Below, piece by piece: positions 41,303 to 50,392 of a stretch of 64,000 nt of DNA. The notes under the pieces were generated by a model. The model was given only the letters and a program-made list of their open reading frames with translations. It was not told the DNA's origin and ran no database searches. Position numbers and translations under genes: made by a program. The stretch comes from Phycisphaera sp. (GTDB lineage: Bacteria; Planctomycetota; Phycisphaerae; Phycisphaerales; UBA1924), in NCBI GenBank assembly GCA_025916675.1, contig CP098402.1:2971205-3035204 (forward strand), given 5' to 3'. How positions within the stretch are numbered: position 1 is the stretch's first letter; each line of letters opens with the position of its first letter.

Positions 41303-42355
41303 GTGGCCGACACCCCCACCACAACCCCCGCGCCAGCCAACCCGGCCTCGGTCGCCACCCCGGCAGCCAAGCCCGCAGCGATGCCCGAGCGGATCGACCC
41401 GACGCTCTACCTGCACCCGGCCACGCTGGCCCGGCTGGGCAGCCTTGAGCTTCGGGCCAAGATGATCGTCGAGGGCGTGATGAGCGGGGCCCACCGCTCA
41501 CCCTATCAAGGCCAATCCGTCGAGTTCGCCCAGCACCGCCAGTATGTGGCCGGGGACGACCTGCGGCACCTGGACTGGAAGGTCTACGGCCGCAGCGACA
41601 AGCTGTACCTCAAGCAGTACCAGCAGGAGACCAACCTGGACCTGGTGGTCTTGGTCGATGCCTCGGGGTCGATGGCGTATGGCAGCCGAACATTCGCCGA
41701 CGCGGCGGCCACGGGCGAATCGACCGGGCCGAGCGGGCAGAACAACTGGCGCAAGATCGATCATGCCACGGCCCTCGCGGCCGCGCTGAGCTACGTGACG
41801 CTGCGGCAGGGCGACCGTGTTGGGCTGTACACGTTCGCCGACGGCATCCTGGGCGGTGTCGAGCGTTCGAGCAGCCAGGGGAGCTGGCGGCGTATCGTGT
41901 CGGCGCTCGCGCAGGCGCCGGTCGATGGCCAGGCCGACTTCGCACGCGTGTTCGATCAGGCGTTGGGCAAGCTGAACAACAAGTGCCTGCTGGTGGTCAT
42001 CAGCGACTTCTTCACCGATACGAGCGTGCTTGAGGCCGGGTGGGCCCGGGCCAAGCACCGCGGGCACGACGCCATCGCGTTCCAGGTGCTCGACCAGAGC
42101 GAGACGGACTTTGCCTTCAAGGATCCGGCACCGTTCGAGGGATTGGAAGGCGAGGGCAAGCTGCGCATCGATCCGCGTGCCCTCCGCCCTGCTTACTTGG
42201 AAGCGATGGCCGACCACTCGCGCGCACTCGATCGAGGGCTGCGCCGCGTTGGCTTCGATCTGCACCGCCTGAGCACGCACGACTGGCTGGGCCCACCGCT
42301 GGCTGCCTACGCGGCGCGGCGTGAGAGTTTGCTGAAGCGGAGCAAGATGGGGTGA
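41303..42355 (+). CDS. DUF58 protein (VWA-like)
   Basis: 350 aa. An Ala/Pro/Thr-rich N-terminal stretch (about 1-27) leads to the DUF58 domain: GVMSGAHRSPYQGQSVEFA, then YVAGDDLRHLDWKVYGRSD and YLKQYQQETNLDLVVLVD, followed by the MIDAS-like motif DASGSMAYG. DUF58 proteins usually work with a MoxR ATPase in assembly of envelope proteins. No MoxR gene is next to it here. The start is a GTG. The stop is 7 bp before the next gene. Confidence 0.9.
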   Translation: MADTPTTTPAPANPASVATPAAKPAAMPERIDPTLYLHPATLARLGSLELRAKMIVEGVMSGAHRSPYQGQSVEFAQHRQYVAGDDLRHLDWKVYGRSDKLYLKQYQQETNLDLVVLVDASGSMAYGSRTFADAAATGESTGPSGQNNWRKIDHATALAAALSYVTLRQGDRVGLYTFADGILGGVERSSSQGSWRRIVSALAQAPVDGQADFARVFDQALGKLNNKCLLVVISDFFTDTSVLEAGWARAKHRGHDAIAFQVLDQSETDFAFKDPAPFEGLEGEGKLRIDPRALRPAYLEAMADHSRALDRGLRRVGFDLHRLSTHDWLGPPLAAYAARRESLLKRSKMG

Positions 42356-42362
42356 TGGGCGC

Positions 42363-44738
42363 ATGACCTTCCTCAACCCCCTCATCCTCGCGGCCGGCCT
42401 GGCGGCGATCGCGATCCCGATCGCCATCCACCTGCTCATGCGGCGGCGGCGCAAGCCCACGCCCTGGGCGGCCATGCGCTTCCTGATGGAGGCCATCCGG
42501 CGACGTCGGCGGAGGTTGCAGCTCGAAAGGCTGCTATTGCTGGCTGTGCGGTGCCTGCTTGTTGCCGCCATCGCGCTGGCACTCGGGCGGCCGACGCTGC
42601 GAGGGCTGGCGGGCAACTCGCCCTTCGGCTCGTCGGCCGTCACGCTAGCCATCGTCATCGATGACTCGATCGCATCGGGGGCGCCCGATGGTGGCGATAC
42701 CACCGCTCTCGACCGGCACAAGGCCATGGCCGTCGAGCTGCTGGAGAGCCTGAGGCCCGACCGTGGTGATCGGGCGATCCTCATCCCGCTCTCGGGGCCT
42801 TTAGCCTCGGAAGCCGACCTGCCGGCAGCGAGCGCGCTCGCTCCAACCAGCGACCTCGGCACGATCAGCCAGTTCCTTGAAGACCTTGCGCCAACCAGCA
42901 CCGCGGCCGATACGGCCGGCGCACTGGCGTTGGTCGCCGAGCGATTGTCCGCGGCCGCACGCGATGACGTAGTTGGTGGGCGTTGGGTTGTCGCCGTGCT
43001 GGCCGACGGCGTCGCGGGCGTGTTTCCCGATGCGTCGGCGACGCCGGGCGCGATCGCCGAGGGTGATGGGCGGGGCCCGCGCGTCTCCGTGCTGGTGAGC
43101 GATCCGGCGCTGTCAGGCACCGGCCCCACGAGCGACGTCGGCATCGCGTCGCTCACTCCAGTGCGCCCCGTGCTGGTCGTAGGGCAGGGCGAAGCGGTGG
43201 CCGTGAGCGCCCCCGCACGCGTGCTCGTCGGCCGGTCCGGGGCGGGGCTGGACACCGAGGCAACCATCGGCGTGCGTCTGCGGTTCGTGGACGACGGCGG
43301 GCCCGGCCCGTGGTCGACCGCCGCGGCGCGCCTGCGGCCGGGCGAGCGCACCGCGTCGGTCGTGCTCGACGCGCAGGTGGTCGGCCGGCCGCGGGGGCTG
43401 GCCTACCTCGAGGCGCAGATCGATCCGGACGCGACCCGGGATGGTGTTCCGGGCAACGACTCTGCGGTGGCCATCGTCGCCCTCCGCCGGCAATTGTCGG
43501 TGGCGATCATCGACACCGCCGACACGCTTGGGTCACCAGCCAGCGGCTTGGACCCCGACGACCCGGCCGCGTGGCTGCGCGTGGCGCTGGCCCCCGACGC
43601 CATGGGCGAGGGCGATCCGCTGGCCGATATCGCCGCAACGACGCTCGACCCCTCGGTGGTCGACGTGCCCCGGCTCGCGCGCGTCGACGCGGCGTTCGTG
43701 CTGGCGCCCAACGACCTCCGCGCGGGCGGCTGGCGTGCGCTCGCCGGCTTCGCACGCGGCGGCGGGCTGGTCGCGGTGTTCCCCGATCCCGCGAGTTCGC
43801 TCGCGCCGTGGGCCGACCGCTTCACCGAGGCCTTCGGCGTGCCGTGGACCATCGGGCCCGAGGCCCTGGCCCACGAGGCCCCCCTGGGCGTTTCGCGCGC
43901 GCCGGGTGACGACCCGCTCGGCCTGCTGCGCCTCATCGAGGGCGAGCTCGAATCGCTGTTGCGCCCGGTCACGGTGAGCAGGAGCCTGCCGCTGGCCACA
44001 GAGCCCGGCAGCGGATCGGGCAGCCTGCTGACCCTGGCCGATGGCTCGCCCGCCGCGCTGGTGTCCCGGCCCGGTGGTGCCAACGGCGATGGTTTGGTGA
44101 TCGTGTTTGCCATGCCGCTGGCCGCGAGTTGGACCGACCTGCCCGCGCGCCCGGCGATCGTGCCGCTCGTCCAGGAACTGGCACGCTCGGGCGTGGGGCT
44201 GGCCGTCGGATCACACCCGTCGATCGCGGGCGCGCGTCCGGCGGCCCCGAGCGTGGCCGTGCAGCTGCGCCCGGGCTGGAACGTGGCCGCCGGTGGTTCG
44301 ATCGCGCCGGTTGCGGTCGGCGACGAGGGCCGGAGCCTCCGGCCGCTCCGCCGCGCCGGCCCGTGGCTGGCGCTCGACGGCGCGGGCCGGCCCGTGGGTG
44401 TCGTCGCCGTCGCTCCCGATCACCGCGGCGCCGCGCGCGAGGCCGTCGCCCGCGAGCGGGTCCGCGAGGGTGTGGCCGATGCCCTTGGGGTTGAGTTGGC
44501 CGACGACGACACCCTGTCCTGGCTCGACCGGCCCGGCGGCGCGACCGAGGGCGCGGTCGCACCCACACAGGCGATGGCCCGGACCGAGCCGAGCCTCGCC
44601 CTCGGGGCGATCCTCTTGGGTGTTGCCCTGGCGCTGGCCATGCTCGAAGCGGTCCTGGCGCGGGTGTTCAGCCACGCGCAGGTGCCCGGCGCCGCGGGCG
44701 TGAGCACATCGACCAACACGAGGCGGGAGGCGGCCTGA
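42363..44738 (+). CDS. BatA-like membrane protein with VWA-type domain
   Basis: 791 aa. The N-terminal BatA domain MTFLNPLILAAGLAAIAIPI through IHLLMRRRRK has one membrane segment, then a second one (RCLLVAAIALALGRP) and a VWA-like part with VTLAIVIDDSIASG. Large periplasmic beta-rich and Rossmann-like parts follow and a last membrane segment lies near 760-780. It forms the core of the DUF58/BatA operon. The start follows the DUF58 stop by 7 bp and the stop directly abuts the next start, so expression is coupled. Confidence 0.85.
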   Translation: MTFLNPLILAAGLAAIAIPIAIHLLMRRRRKPTPWAAMRFLMEAIRRRRRRLQLERLLLLAVRCLLVAAIALALGRPTLRGLAGNSPFGSSAVTLAIVIDDSIASGAPDGGDTTALDRHKAMAVELLESLRPDRGDRAILIPLSGPLASEADLPAASALAPTSDLGTISQFLEDLAPTSTAADTAGALALVAERLSAAARDDVVGGRWVVAVLADGVAGVFPDASATPGAIAEGDGRGPRVSVLVSDPALSGTGPTSDVGIASLTPVRPVLVVGQGEAVAVSAPARVLVGRSGAGLDTEATIGVRLRFVDDGGPGPWSTAAARLRPGERTASVVLDAQVVGRPRGLAYLEAQIDPDATRDGVPGNDSAVAIVALRRQLSVAIIDTADTLGSPASGLDPDDPAAWLRVALAPDAMGEGDPLADIAATTLDPSVVDVPRLARVDAAFVLAPNDLRAGGWRALAGFARGGGLVAVFPDPASSLAPWADRFTEAFGVPWTIGPEALAHEAPLGVSRAPGDDPLGLLRLIEGELESLLRPVTVSRSLPLATEPGSGSGSLLTLADGSPAALVSRPGGANGDGLVIVFAMPLAASWTDLPARPAIVPLVQELARSGVGLAVGSHPSIAGARPAAPSVAVQLRPGWNVAAGGSIAPVAVGDEGRSLRPLRRAGPWLALDGAGRPVGVVAVAPDHRGAAREAVARERVREGVADALGVELADDDTLSWLDRPGGATEGAVAPTQAMARTEPSLALGAILLGVALALAMLEAVLARVFSHAQVPGAAGVSTSTNTRREAA

Positions 44739-47213
44739 ATGGACATGCTGCTTTCGCTTGCCACTATCGCGCCCGACGGCCTGTTCAGCCGCGTGTTCGC
44801 GCTGCGCGAGCTCGGGTTCGGCCAGGACGGCGTGACGCTCGGATTCGAGCGACCGCTGCCCACGTGGGGCTGGGCCCTCGTGGTCATGGGGTGCATTGCG
44901 CTGGGCTGGTGGGGCTACCGAAAGCTCGAGGGCCCCAAGGCGGCGCGGTGGTCGCTCGCGCTCGTGCGATCCCTCCTGCTGTTCATCCTGGTGGTGCTGG
45001 CCCTCGGCCCGCGACTGGAGCGTGTGAACGAAAGGCTGGAACCCGATTGGGTGCTGGTGCTCGTCGACCGCTCCGTATCGATGCGCGTAGCCGATGCCCC
45101 CATCACGATCGACGGCAACGCGCGCGCCACGCGCGACGAGCAAGCCCGTGTCCTCCTCGACCGTCACGCGCCGATGTTCGCCGAGCTCGCCGGCGATCGC
45201 GAGATGGTCTGGCTCGGCTTCGACGCGGCCGCTTTCGATTTACGCGCGCGATCGGCAATCGACGACGAAGGCGTGGGGCCGCCCGCACTCCCCGAAGCTG
45301 ACGGCCGGCGGACCGCGCTGGGCGCCGCCATCTCGGGTGCGCTCACGCGCGCCGCGGCGCGCCCGCTGTCGGCGGTGGTCGTGCTGAGCGATGGCCGGTC
45401 GATCGACGAGCCATCGGCCGCGGTGCTCCGGCGGCTCGTCGGCGAGCGCGTGCCAGTGCATGTCGTGCCGCTGGGCAGCCCGCAGGCGGCAACGGATGTG
45501 GCGATCGTGCAGGCCGTCGCGCCCGAGGCGGCGTTCGCCGGCGATCAGGCACCCGTGAACGTGCGGCTCGATCGCCGGGGACCGGCTTCGGGCTCGTCGG
45601 GTGTGCTGCGACTCGAAGATCGCACAACGGGCGAGGTCATCGATCAGGTCCGCATCGAAGCGGACGACGAGCGTTGGCAGGATGATGCGGGCGAGGTCAT
45701 CGATCAGGTCCGCATCGAAGCGGACGACGAGCGTTGGCAGGATGATGCGGCCGAGGCATCGCTCGTGGCCGGCGAGCTCGCCGCGGGCGAGGCCGATTGG
45801 GTGGTGCGGTTCGTGCCCGACACGCCCGACCTCTTGAGCGAGAACGACCAGGCCAACCTGCGCGTCCGCGTCGTCGATCGGCCGCTGCGGGTGCTGTATA
45901 TCGATGGCGGCCCGCGATGGGAGCGGCGCTACATCACCAGCATGCTGCTGCGAGAACCGAGCGTGCGGTCGAGCTCGCTGCTGCTGGCCGCGCGGCGGAG
46001 CTTCATCGAAGAGGGCAACGTCACCATCGGCTACCCGCCCACGAGCGACGAGGAGTGGGCCGAGTACGACGTGGTCATCATCGGCGATGTCCGTTCAGGA
46101 CTGTTCAGTGCCGAGCAGCTCGACCAGCTCCGCGAGCACGTGGCCAGCCGGGGTGCGGGGCTGTTGTGGATCGGCGGCACGAGCAACACGCCCGCGAGCT
46201 GGCGCGGCACGCCGCTGGAAGACCTGCTGCCTTTCCGCATGGACCAGGGGTCGGGCATTGCCACCTCAAGCCAGCCCGTCGTGCTGGATCGGACCGCTTC
46301 GGGCGAGCGCCTGGGTGTGCTGCGTCTCGATGAGACGCTGTCGACGTGGCCCGAGTATCTGAGCGACCCGCGGACGGGATGGAACCGCTTCTGGTGGTGG
46401 CAGCGCATCGAAGAGGGCGCGCTCAAGCCCACGACCGAGGTGCTGGCGCGCTTCGAGCCGGCCGAGCAGGCCGGCGCGGCGATGCCCGCCGTCATGACGA
46501 TGCCCTACGGCGCGGGACGTGTGGTGTATGTTGCCACCGACGAGGTGTGGCGGTACCGCTACGCGCGAGGCGAGCCGCTGTTCGAGCGGTTCTATCTTCC
46601 CTTGGTCCGCATGCAGGCGCGCGGGCGGCTGGCACGCACCGGGGCCGAGGCGGCCCTGAGCGTGTCGCCCAGGCCCGCGCTCGTGGAGCGACCGGCACGC
46701 GTCGAGGTGCGGCTGCTCGACCAGTCGCTGGTCGACCGGCGTTTGCCGTCGGTCCGCGCGCAGGTGCGGCCCATCGACGACGACAGCCAGTCGGGCATGG
46801 CCCAGACGCTGACCCTGGGTGTCGAAGACACCGGCGCGCGGAGGGCGCTGTCGCAGGGATACGCGGCCTCGTGGCTGCCGACCGAGCCGGGCACGTACGA
46901 GATCATCGTCGACGAGCCGTTGCTGGCGCCGCTGGGATTGCGAATCGAGTTGGAAGTGCTCGCCGATAGCGACGAGCTGCGCGACCCGATGGCCGACCAC
47001 GAGTTACTGGCCTCGCTGGCCGAACGCACCGGGGGGCGCGTGCTGGGGATGGACACGCTCGGCGAGCTCCCCCAAGCGTTGCCCAGGCGAGAGGTGGTCA
47101 TCGCCGGGCAGCCCCAGGTAGAGCCGTTGTGGGACCGGCCCATCGTGCTCGTGGTGCTGCTCGTGCTGCTCGCGATGGAGTGGGTGGGCCGGCGGCTGAT
47201 CCGACTCATCTGA
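44739..47213 (+). CDS. VWA-domain membrane protein with in-frame 60-bp tandem duplication
   Basis: 824 aa. Two N-terminal membrane segments (about 45-62 and 72-90) are followed by a VWA domain with the MIDAS motif VDRSVSMRV, SAVVVLSDGRS and IPVHVVPLG-like segments, and later a glutamine-amidotransferase-like fold (VLYIDGGPRWERRYI through GLLWIGG). A final membrane segment is near 805-820. Residues 298-317 (GEVIDQVRIEADDERWQDDA) occur again at 318-337 with identical DNA, 45631-45690 and 45691-45750. The copy adds 20 residues in frame and breaks no visible motif. The ATG directly follows the upstream gene's stop. Confidence 0.88.
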   Translation: MDMLLSLATIAPDGLFSRVFALRELGFGQDGVTLGFERPLPTWGWALVVMGCIALGWWGYRKLEGPKAARWSLALVRSLLLFILVVLALGPRLERVNERLEPDWVLVLVDRSVSMRVADAPITIDGNARATRDEQARVLLDRHAPMFAELAGDREMVWLGFDAAAFDLRARSAIDDEGVGPPALPEADGRRTALGAAISGALTRAAARPLSAVVVLSDGRSIDEPSAAVLRRLVGERVPVHVVPLGSPQAATDVAIVQAVAPEAAFAGDQAPVNVRLDRRGPASGSSGVLRLEDRTTGEVIDQVRIEADDERWQDDAGEVIDQVRIEADDERWQDDAAEASLVAGELAAGEADWVVRFVPDTPDLLSENDQANLRVRVVDRPLRVLYIDGGPRWERRYITSMLLREPSVRSSSLLLAARRSFIEEGNVTIGYPPTSDEEWAEYDVVIIGDVRSGLFSAEQLDQLREHVASRGAGLLWIGGTSNTPASWRGTPLEDLLPFRMDQGSGIATSSQPVVLDRTASGERLGVLRLDETLSTWPEYLSDPRTGWNRFWWWQRIEEGALKPTTEVLARFEPAEQAGAAMPAVMTMPYGAGRVVYVATDEVWRYRYARGEPLFERFYLPLVRMQARGRLARTGAEAALSVSPRPALVERPARVEVRLLDQSLVDRRLPSVRAQVRPIDDDSQSGMAQTLTLGVEDTGARRALSQGYAASWLPTEPGTYEIIVDEPLLAPLGLRIELEVLADSDELRDPMADHELLASLAERTGGRVLGMDTLGELPQALPRREVVIAGQPQVEPLWDRPIVLVVLLVLLAMEWVGRRLIRLI
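45631..45750. repeat. Perfect 60-bp tandem duplication
   Basis: Two identical 60-bp units lie head to tail inside the VWA gene. No base differs between copies and the frame is kept. Confidence 0.97.
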
Positions 47214-47244
47214 TACCTTGGACCCGAGCCTTGGAGGGCGAATC

Positions 47245-48444
47245 ATGATGACAATACAGCGAGTAGCAACCATCGCCTGCGTGCTCGCCGCGAGTTCGAT
47301 ATCGCTCGCGCAAACCGGAGGCAAGCCGAGCGATGCGCAGCTCGACCAGGCCAGGCAGATGCGTGATCGGGCGGCGGCGTTCTTGCTGAGCAAGCAGGAC
47401 GGCGACACCGGCGGATGGAACGTGCGCCCCGATGGCCCGAACCTGCCCGCGATTACCGGCCTAGTGCTCCTTGGTATGACCGCCGACGAGGCCTTCTCCC
47501 AGCGCGACCAAGCGACGGGGCGCGCTCTGGATCGCGGATACGAGTACGTGCTCGCGATGCAACAGAACGATGGCGGCATCTATGACCGCATCCTGCCTCA
47601 GTATAACACGGCCATCTCGCTGGCGGCGCTGGCACGCCGTGACACCCAGCGCGCCGATGCTGCCGTCAAGAAGGCCCTCGGCTTCTTGCGTGGCATGCAA
47701 TACAGCGAGGTCGCACCCGAAGAAGAGCTGCGCGTGCAACAAGAGCACCCGTTCTATGGCGGCGTGGGATATGGCAGCCACGGCCGGCCCGACAACAGCA
47801 ATCTGCACATGTTCATGTGGGCGCTCCAGGAGGCGGGCGTGCCCGGCGACGACCCGGCGGTGCGGCGGGCGTTGGTCTTCCTCGAGCGCACGCAGATGGA
47901 CGATCGCATCAACGACATGGAGTACGCCGATCGCTCCCGGCAGGGTGGCTTCGTGTACGCCACGAGCCCCAGCGGTGAAGCCATGGGCCAGGGCGAGAGC
48001 AAGGCCGCGATGATCGAGGAGACCCTCGACGACGGCACGAAGATCAGCCGCTTACGCGCGTACGGCTCGATGACCTACGCGGGCTTCAAGAGCTACGTGT
48101 ACGCCGACCTGGCCACCGACGACCTCCGCGTCACGGCCGCACGCGAGTGGATCTCGAGGAACTACACGCTCGAGCACAACCCGGGCCTGGGGGCCGAGGG
48201 CACGTACTACTTCCTGCTGACATTCGCCCGGGCCTTGGACGCCTTCGGCGAGCCCTCGCTTGAGGTCGTGAACGCCGACGGCTCGACGCGCGAGGCCAAC
48301 TGGGCCGACGACCTCGTCGACCGGCTGGCCGAATTGCAGCAGCCCGACGGCTCGTTCCGCTCGGTGAACGACCGCTGGATGGAGAGCGATCCCGTACTCA
48401 TCACCGCCTACGCGATGGTGGCGCTCGGCGAGGTGCTCGATTGA
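47245..48444 (+). CDS. Secreted prenyltransferase/squalene-oxidase-type alpha-toroid protein
   Basis: 399 aa. The signal peptide is about 1-25 (VATIACVLAASSISLAQ). The rest has QNDGG/QQPDGS repeats typical of alpha/alpha barrels: FLLSKQDGDTGGWN, AMQQNDGGIYD, GGFVYATSP and LAELQQPDGSFRSVND. The catalytic DxDD of squalene cyclases is absent, so it may be a structural or binding toroid like those found after VWA operons in planctomycetes. TTGGAGGG precedes ATG 47245. It is 31 bp after the VWA gene and probably the last gene of that operon. Confidence 0.85.
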   Translation: MMTIQRVATIACVLAASSISLAQTGGKPSDAQLDQARQMRDRAAAFLLSKQDGDTGGWNVRPDGPNLPAITGLVLLGMTADEAFSQRDQATGRALDRGYEYVLAMQQNDGGIYDRILPQYNTAISLAALARRDTQRADAAVKKALGFLRGMQYSEVAPEEELRVQQEHPFYGGVGYGSHGRPDNSNLHMFMWALQEAGVPGDDPAVRRALVFLERTQMDDRINDMEYADRSRQGGFVYATSPSGEAMGQGESKAAMIEETLDDGTKISRLRAYGSMTYAGFKSYVYADLATDDLRVTAAREWISRNYTLEHNPGLGAEGTYYFLLTFARALDAFGEPSLEVVNADGSTREANWADDLVDRLAELQQPDGSFRSVNDRWMESDPVLITAYAMVALGEVLD

Positions 48445-48551
48445 CGGCGCCCGCGCTCGCGTTGGTTTGGACCCCGGCTGGCCGTTTGGCTACACTCCCC
48501 ATGGCCCGGGGACCGCACTGGGTCGCGAAATTATCGTGCAAATCGTGCCTT

Positions 48552-48623
48552 GCGGGCGTAGCTCAATGGTAGAGCGTCAGCCTTCCAAGCTGAATGTTGA
48601 CGGTTCGAGTCCGTTCGCCCGCT
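48552..48623 (+). tRNA. tRNA-Gly (TCC anticodon)
   Basis: 72 nt. The acceptor stem GCGGGCG (48552-48558) pairs with CGCCCGC (48616-48622), discriminator T. The anticodon stem is TCAGC/GCTGA with loop CTTCCAA (anticodon TCC). The D and T arms match the GCC isoacceptor at 32520 almost base for base. CCA is not encoded. Confidence 0.96.
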
Positions 48624-48644
48624 TTCTTCATTCTCTGCTCTCCG

Positions 48645-49775
48645 CTAGCCGAACAGCCCCATTTGCCCGCTCACGTCGGGTTTTACGAAGTGGGCGCCTG
48701 AGAGCGGCCGGACGTCGCGATTCAGCCCGTACCGGCGGCTGAACACGTCGAAGTTCTGCTTGATCTGCCGGACGATGGGGCCCTCACCCCGCCCCCGATT
48801 CTTGCTCGCGTCGTAGAGCTTGCCGCCGCGGCCCTGGCGGATGAGCGACTCGACCTTGCGCGCCCGATCGGGGTGGACGTTCCGTGTCAGCCACTCCAGG
48901 AACAGCTCCTTCACCTGATACGGCAGGCGCAGCAGCACCCACGCCGCCCGCTTCGCGCCCGCGTCGGCGATGGCTTCCAATATCCTCGGCACTTCGGTGT
49001 CGGTCAGCCCCGGAATGATCGGCGCGATGTTCACCGACACCGGCACGCCCGCGTCGGTCAGCTCGCGGATCGTGCGTAACCGGCCGGCCGGCGCACTCGC
49101 CCGTGGCTCGAGCGTGCGCGCCAATTCGGCATCAAGGGTCACCAGCGTCACGATCACACGGCCGGCATTTTTGGCCGCGAGCCGCTGCCATAAGTCGACA
49201 TCGCGCAGCACCATCGCGCTCTTGGTCATCGTGCTCACCGGCTGGTTGCATTCGGCCATGACCTCTAGGCACTGCCGCGTGATGCGCATCTCGTGCTCGA
49301 TGGGCTGGTACACGTCGGTGATGGCCGACATCACGATGGGCTCGCCCTTCCAACTCCTTTTCGCCAGCTCCCGCTTGAGCAACTCGGGAGCTTCGGGCTT
49401 GGCCATGATCTTGGTCTCGAAGTCGAGCCCGCAACTGAACCCCAGATACTCGTGGTACGGCCGAGCGAAGCAGTAGATGCACCCGTGCTCGCAGCCGCGA
49501 TACGGGTTCACCGTCCAATCGAACGGCACGTCGCTGGTCCTGGCCACGCGGTTGATGATGGTCTTCGTGCGGTCCCGGAAGACCTGCCGCTGCACCCTCT
49601 GGGGCGCGCCTTCATCACCCTCGGCCTCCCGCTCCACCCACCGCCGATCGAGTTCCTCGCCAAGCACGTGCAGGCGTATGTCGTCAAACCGGTTGCCCGG
49701 ATTCAGCCCGGCCCCACGCCGGTGGGCGGGGCCATCCGGCAGCGCATCCCGGTATGAGGGCTCGTATTGCTCCAT
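48645..49775 (-). CDS. PA0069-family radical SAM protein
   Basis: 376 aa. The iron-sulfur cluster motif is CEHGCIYC (CxxxCxxC), preceded by WTVNPYRGCEHG, and followed by GLDFETKIMAKP. The SAM-binding pieces are MSAITDVYQPIE and VNIAPIIPGLTDTE. It resembles the DNA-repair-like SplB/PA0069 group, whose substrate is not known. The ATG at 49775 is chosen by conservation of the short GAGLNPGNRF N-terminus; the reading frame extends a little upstream. It is separated from the tRNA at 48552 by 21 bp. Confidence 0.92.
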   Translation of the reverse strand: MEQYEPSYRDALPDGPAHRRGAGLNPGNRFDDIRLHVLGEELDRRWVEREAEGDEGAPQRVQRQVFRDRTKTIINRVARTSDVPFDWTVNPYRGCEHGCIYCFARPYHEYLGFSCGLDFETKIMAKPEAPELLKRELAKRSWKGEPIVMSAITDVYQPIEHEMRITRQCLEVMAECNQPVSTMTKSAMVLRDVDLWQRLAAKNAGRVIVTLVTLDAELARTLEPRASAPAGRLRTIRELTDAGVPVSVNIAPIIPGLTDTEVPRILEAIADAGAKRAAWVLLRLPYQVKELFLEWLTRNVHPDRARKVESLIRQGRGGKLYDASKNRGRGEGPIVRQIKQNFDVFSRRYGLNRDVRPLSGAHFVKPDVSGQMGLFG

Positions 49776-49824
49776 ACCAGACACAATACAAACATATTGG
49801 CACAAGTCAAGAGAGGAAAGGCCC

Positions 49825-50388
49825 TTACGACTTCCAAACTTCTACCAGGCATCTCCCCACCGCCTCCACCGCCAGATCCCCCACCTCTAGCACTTCACCC
49901 GCCAGCGCCTGGTATACGCTGTCGCGCTTCTCGTACACACCCCGCACCTCATCGGGCAGGTCGGCGTCGCCCAGCGGCGGGCGGTCGCCGGGCGATGCCA
50001 GCAGACGCCCGGCCAGCACTTCGGGCGGGGCATGCAGGTAGACCGGCCCCACCACCGCACCGGCGACCACCGCCGCTTGCAGGTCGTGCCTGGCGGCGTT
50101 GATCATGGGCGTGCCGCCGCCGAGGGCCAGCACGTCCTCGCGATGGCGCCTGAGGGCGGTCTTGAGGCACGCCGCCTCGGCCGCGCGGAAGGCCCACTCG
50201 CCGTGCTCGGCCCAGGCTTCGGTAACGCTGCGCGCGCCCAGCTCTCGCAGCACGAGCGCGTCCAGGTCAATGAATGCGATGTTGAGCGATTGGGCGGCCA
50301 GGCGGCCCGCGGTGCTCTTGCCGCTGGCGCGCAGGCCCATGAGCACCAGGTGCCGGCCGGCGTAGGGCAGCTCGGCGGCCGGGGGCAC
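49825..50388 (-). CDS. aroK: Shikimate kinase
   Basis: 187 aa. It phosphorylates shikimate in aromatic amino-acid synthesis. Walker A is GLRASGKSTAGR, the shikimate-binding DLD is in FIDLDALV, the LALGGGTPM loop follows and an Arg in the lid is in DRPPLGDADL. The GTG start is supported by AAGGAGT. The gene is 4 bp downstream of efp on the same strand. Confidence 0.93.
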   Translation of the reverse strand: MPPAAELPYAGRHLVLMGLRASGKSTAGRLAAQSLNIAFIDLDALVLRELGARSVTEAWAEHGEWAFRAAEAACLKTALRRHREDVLALGGGTPMINAARHDLQAAVVAGAVVGPVYLHAPPEVLAGRLLASPGDRPPLGDADLPDEVRGVYEKRDSVYQALAGEVLEVGDLAVEAVGRCLVEVWKS

Positions 50389-50392
50389 GGTG

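Noticed and set aside
47245-48444. Squalene-hopene cyclase
   Set aside because: The catalytic DxDD motif is absent, the protein is too short and it carries a signal peptide.
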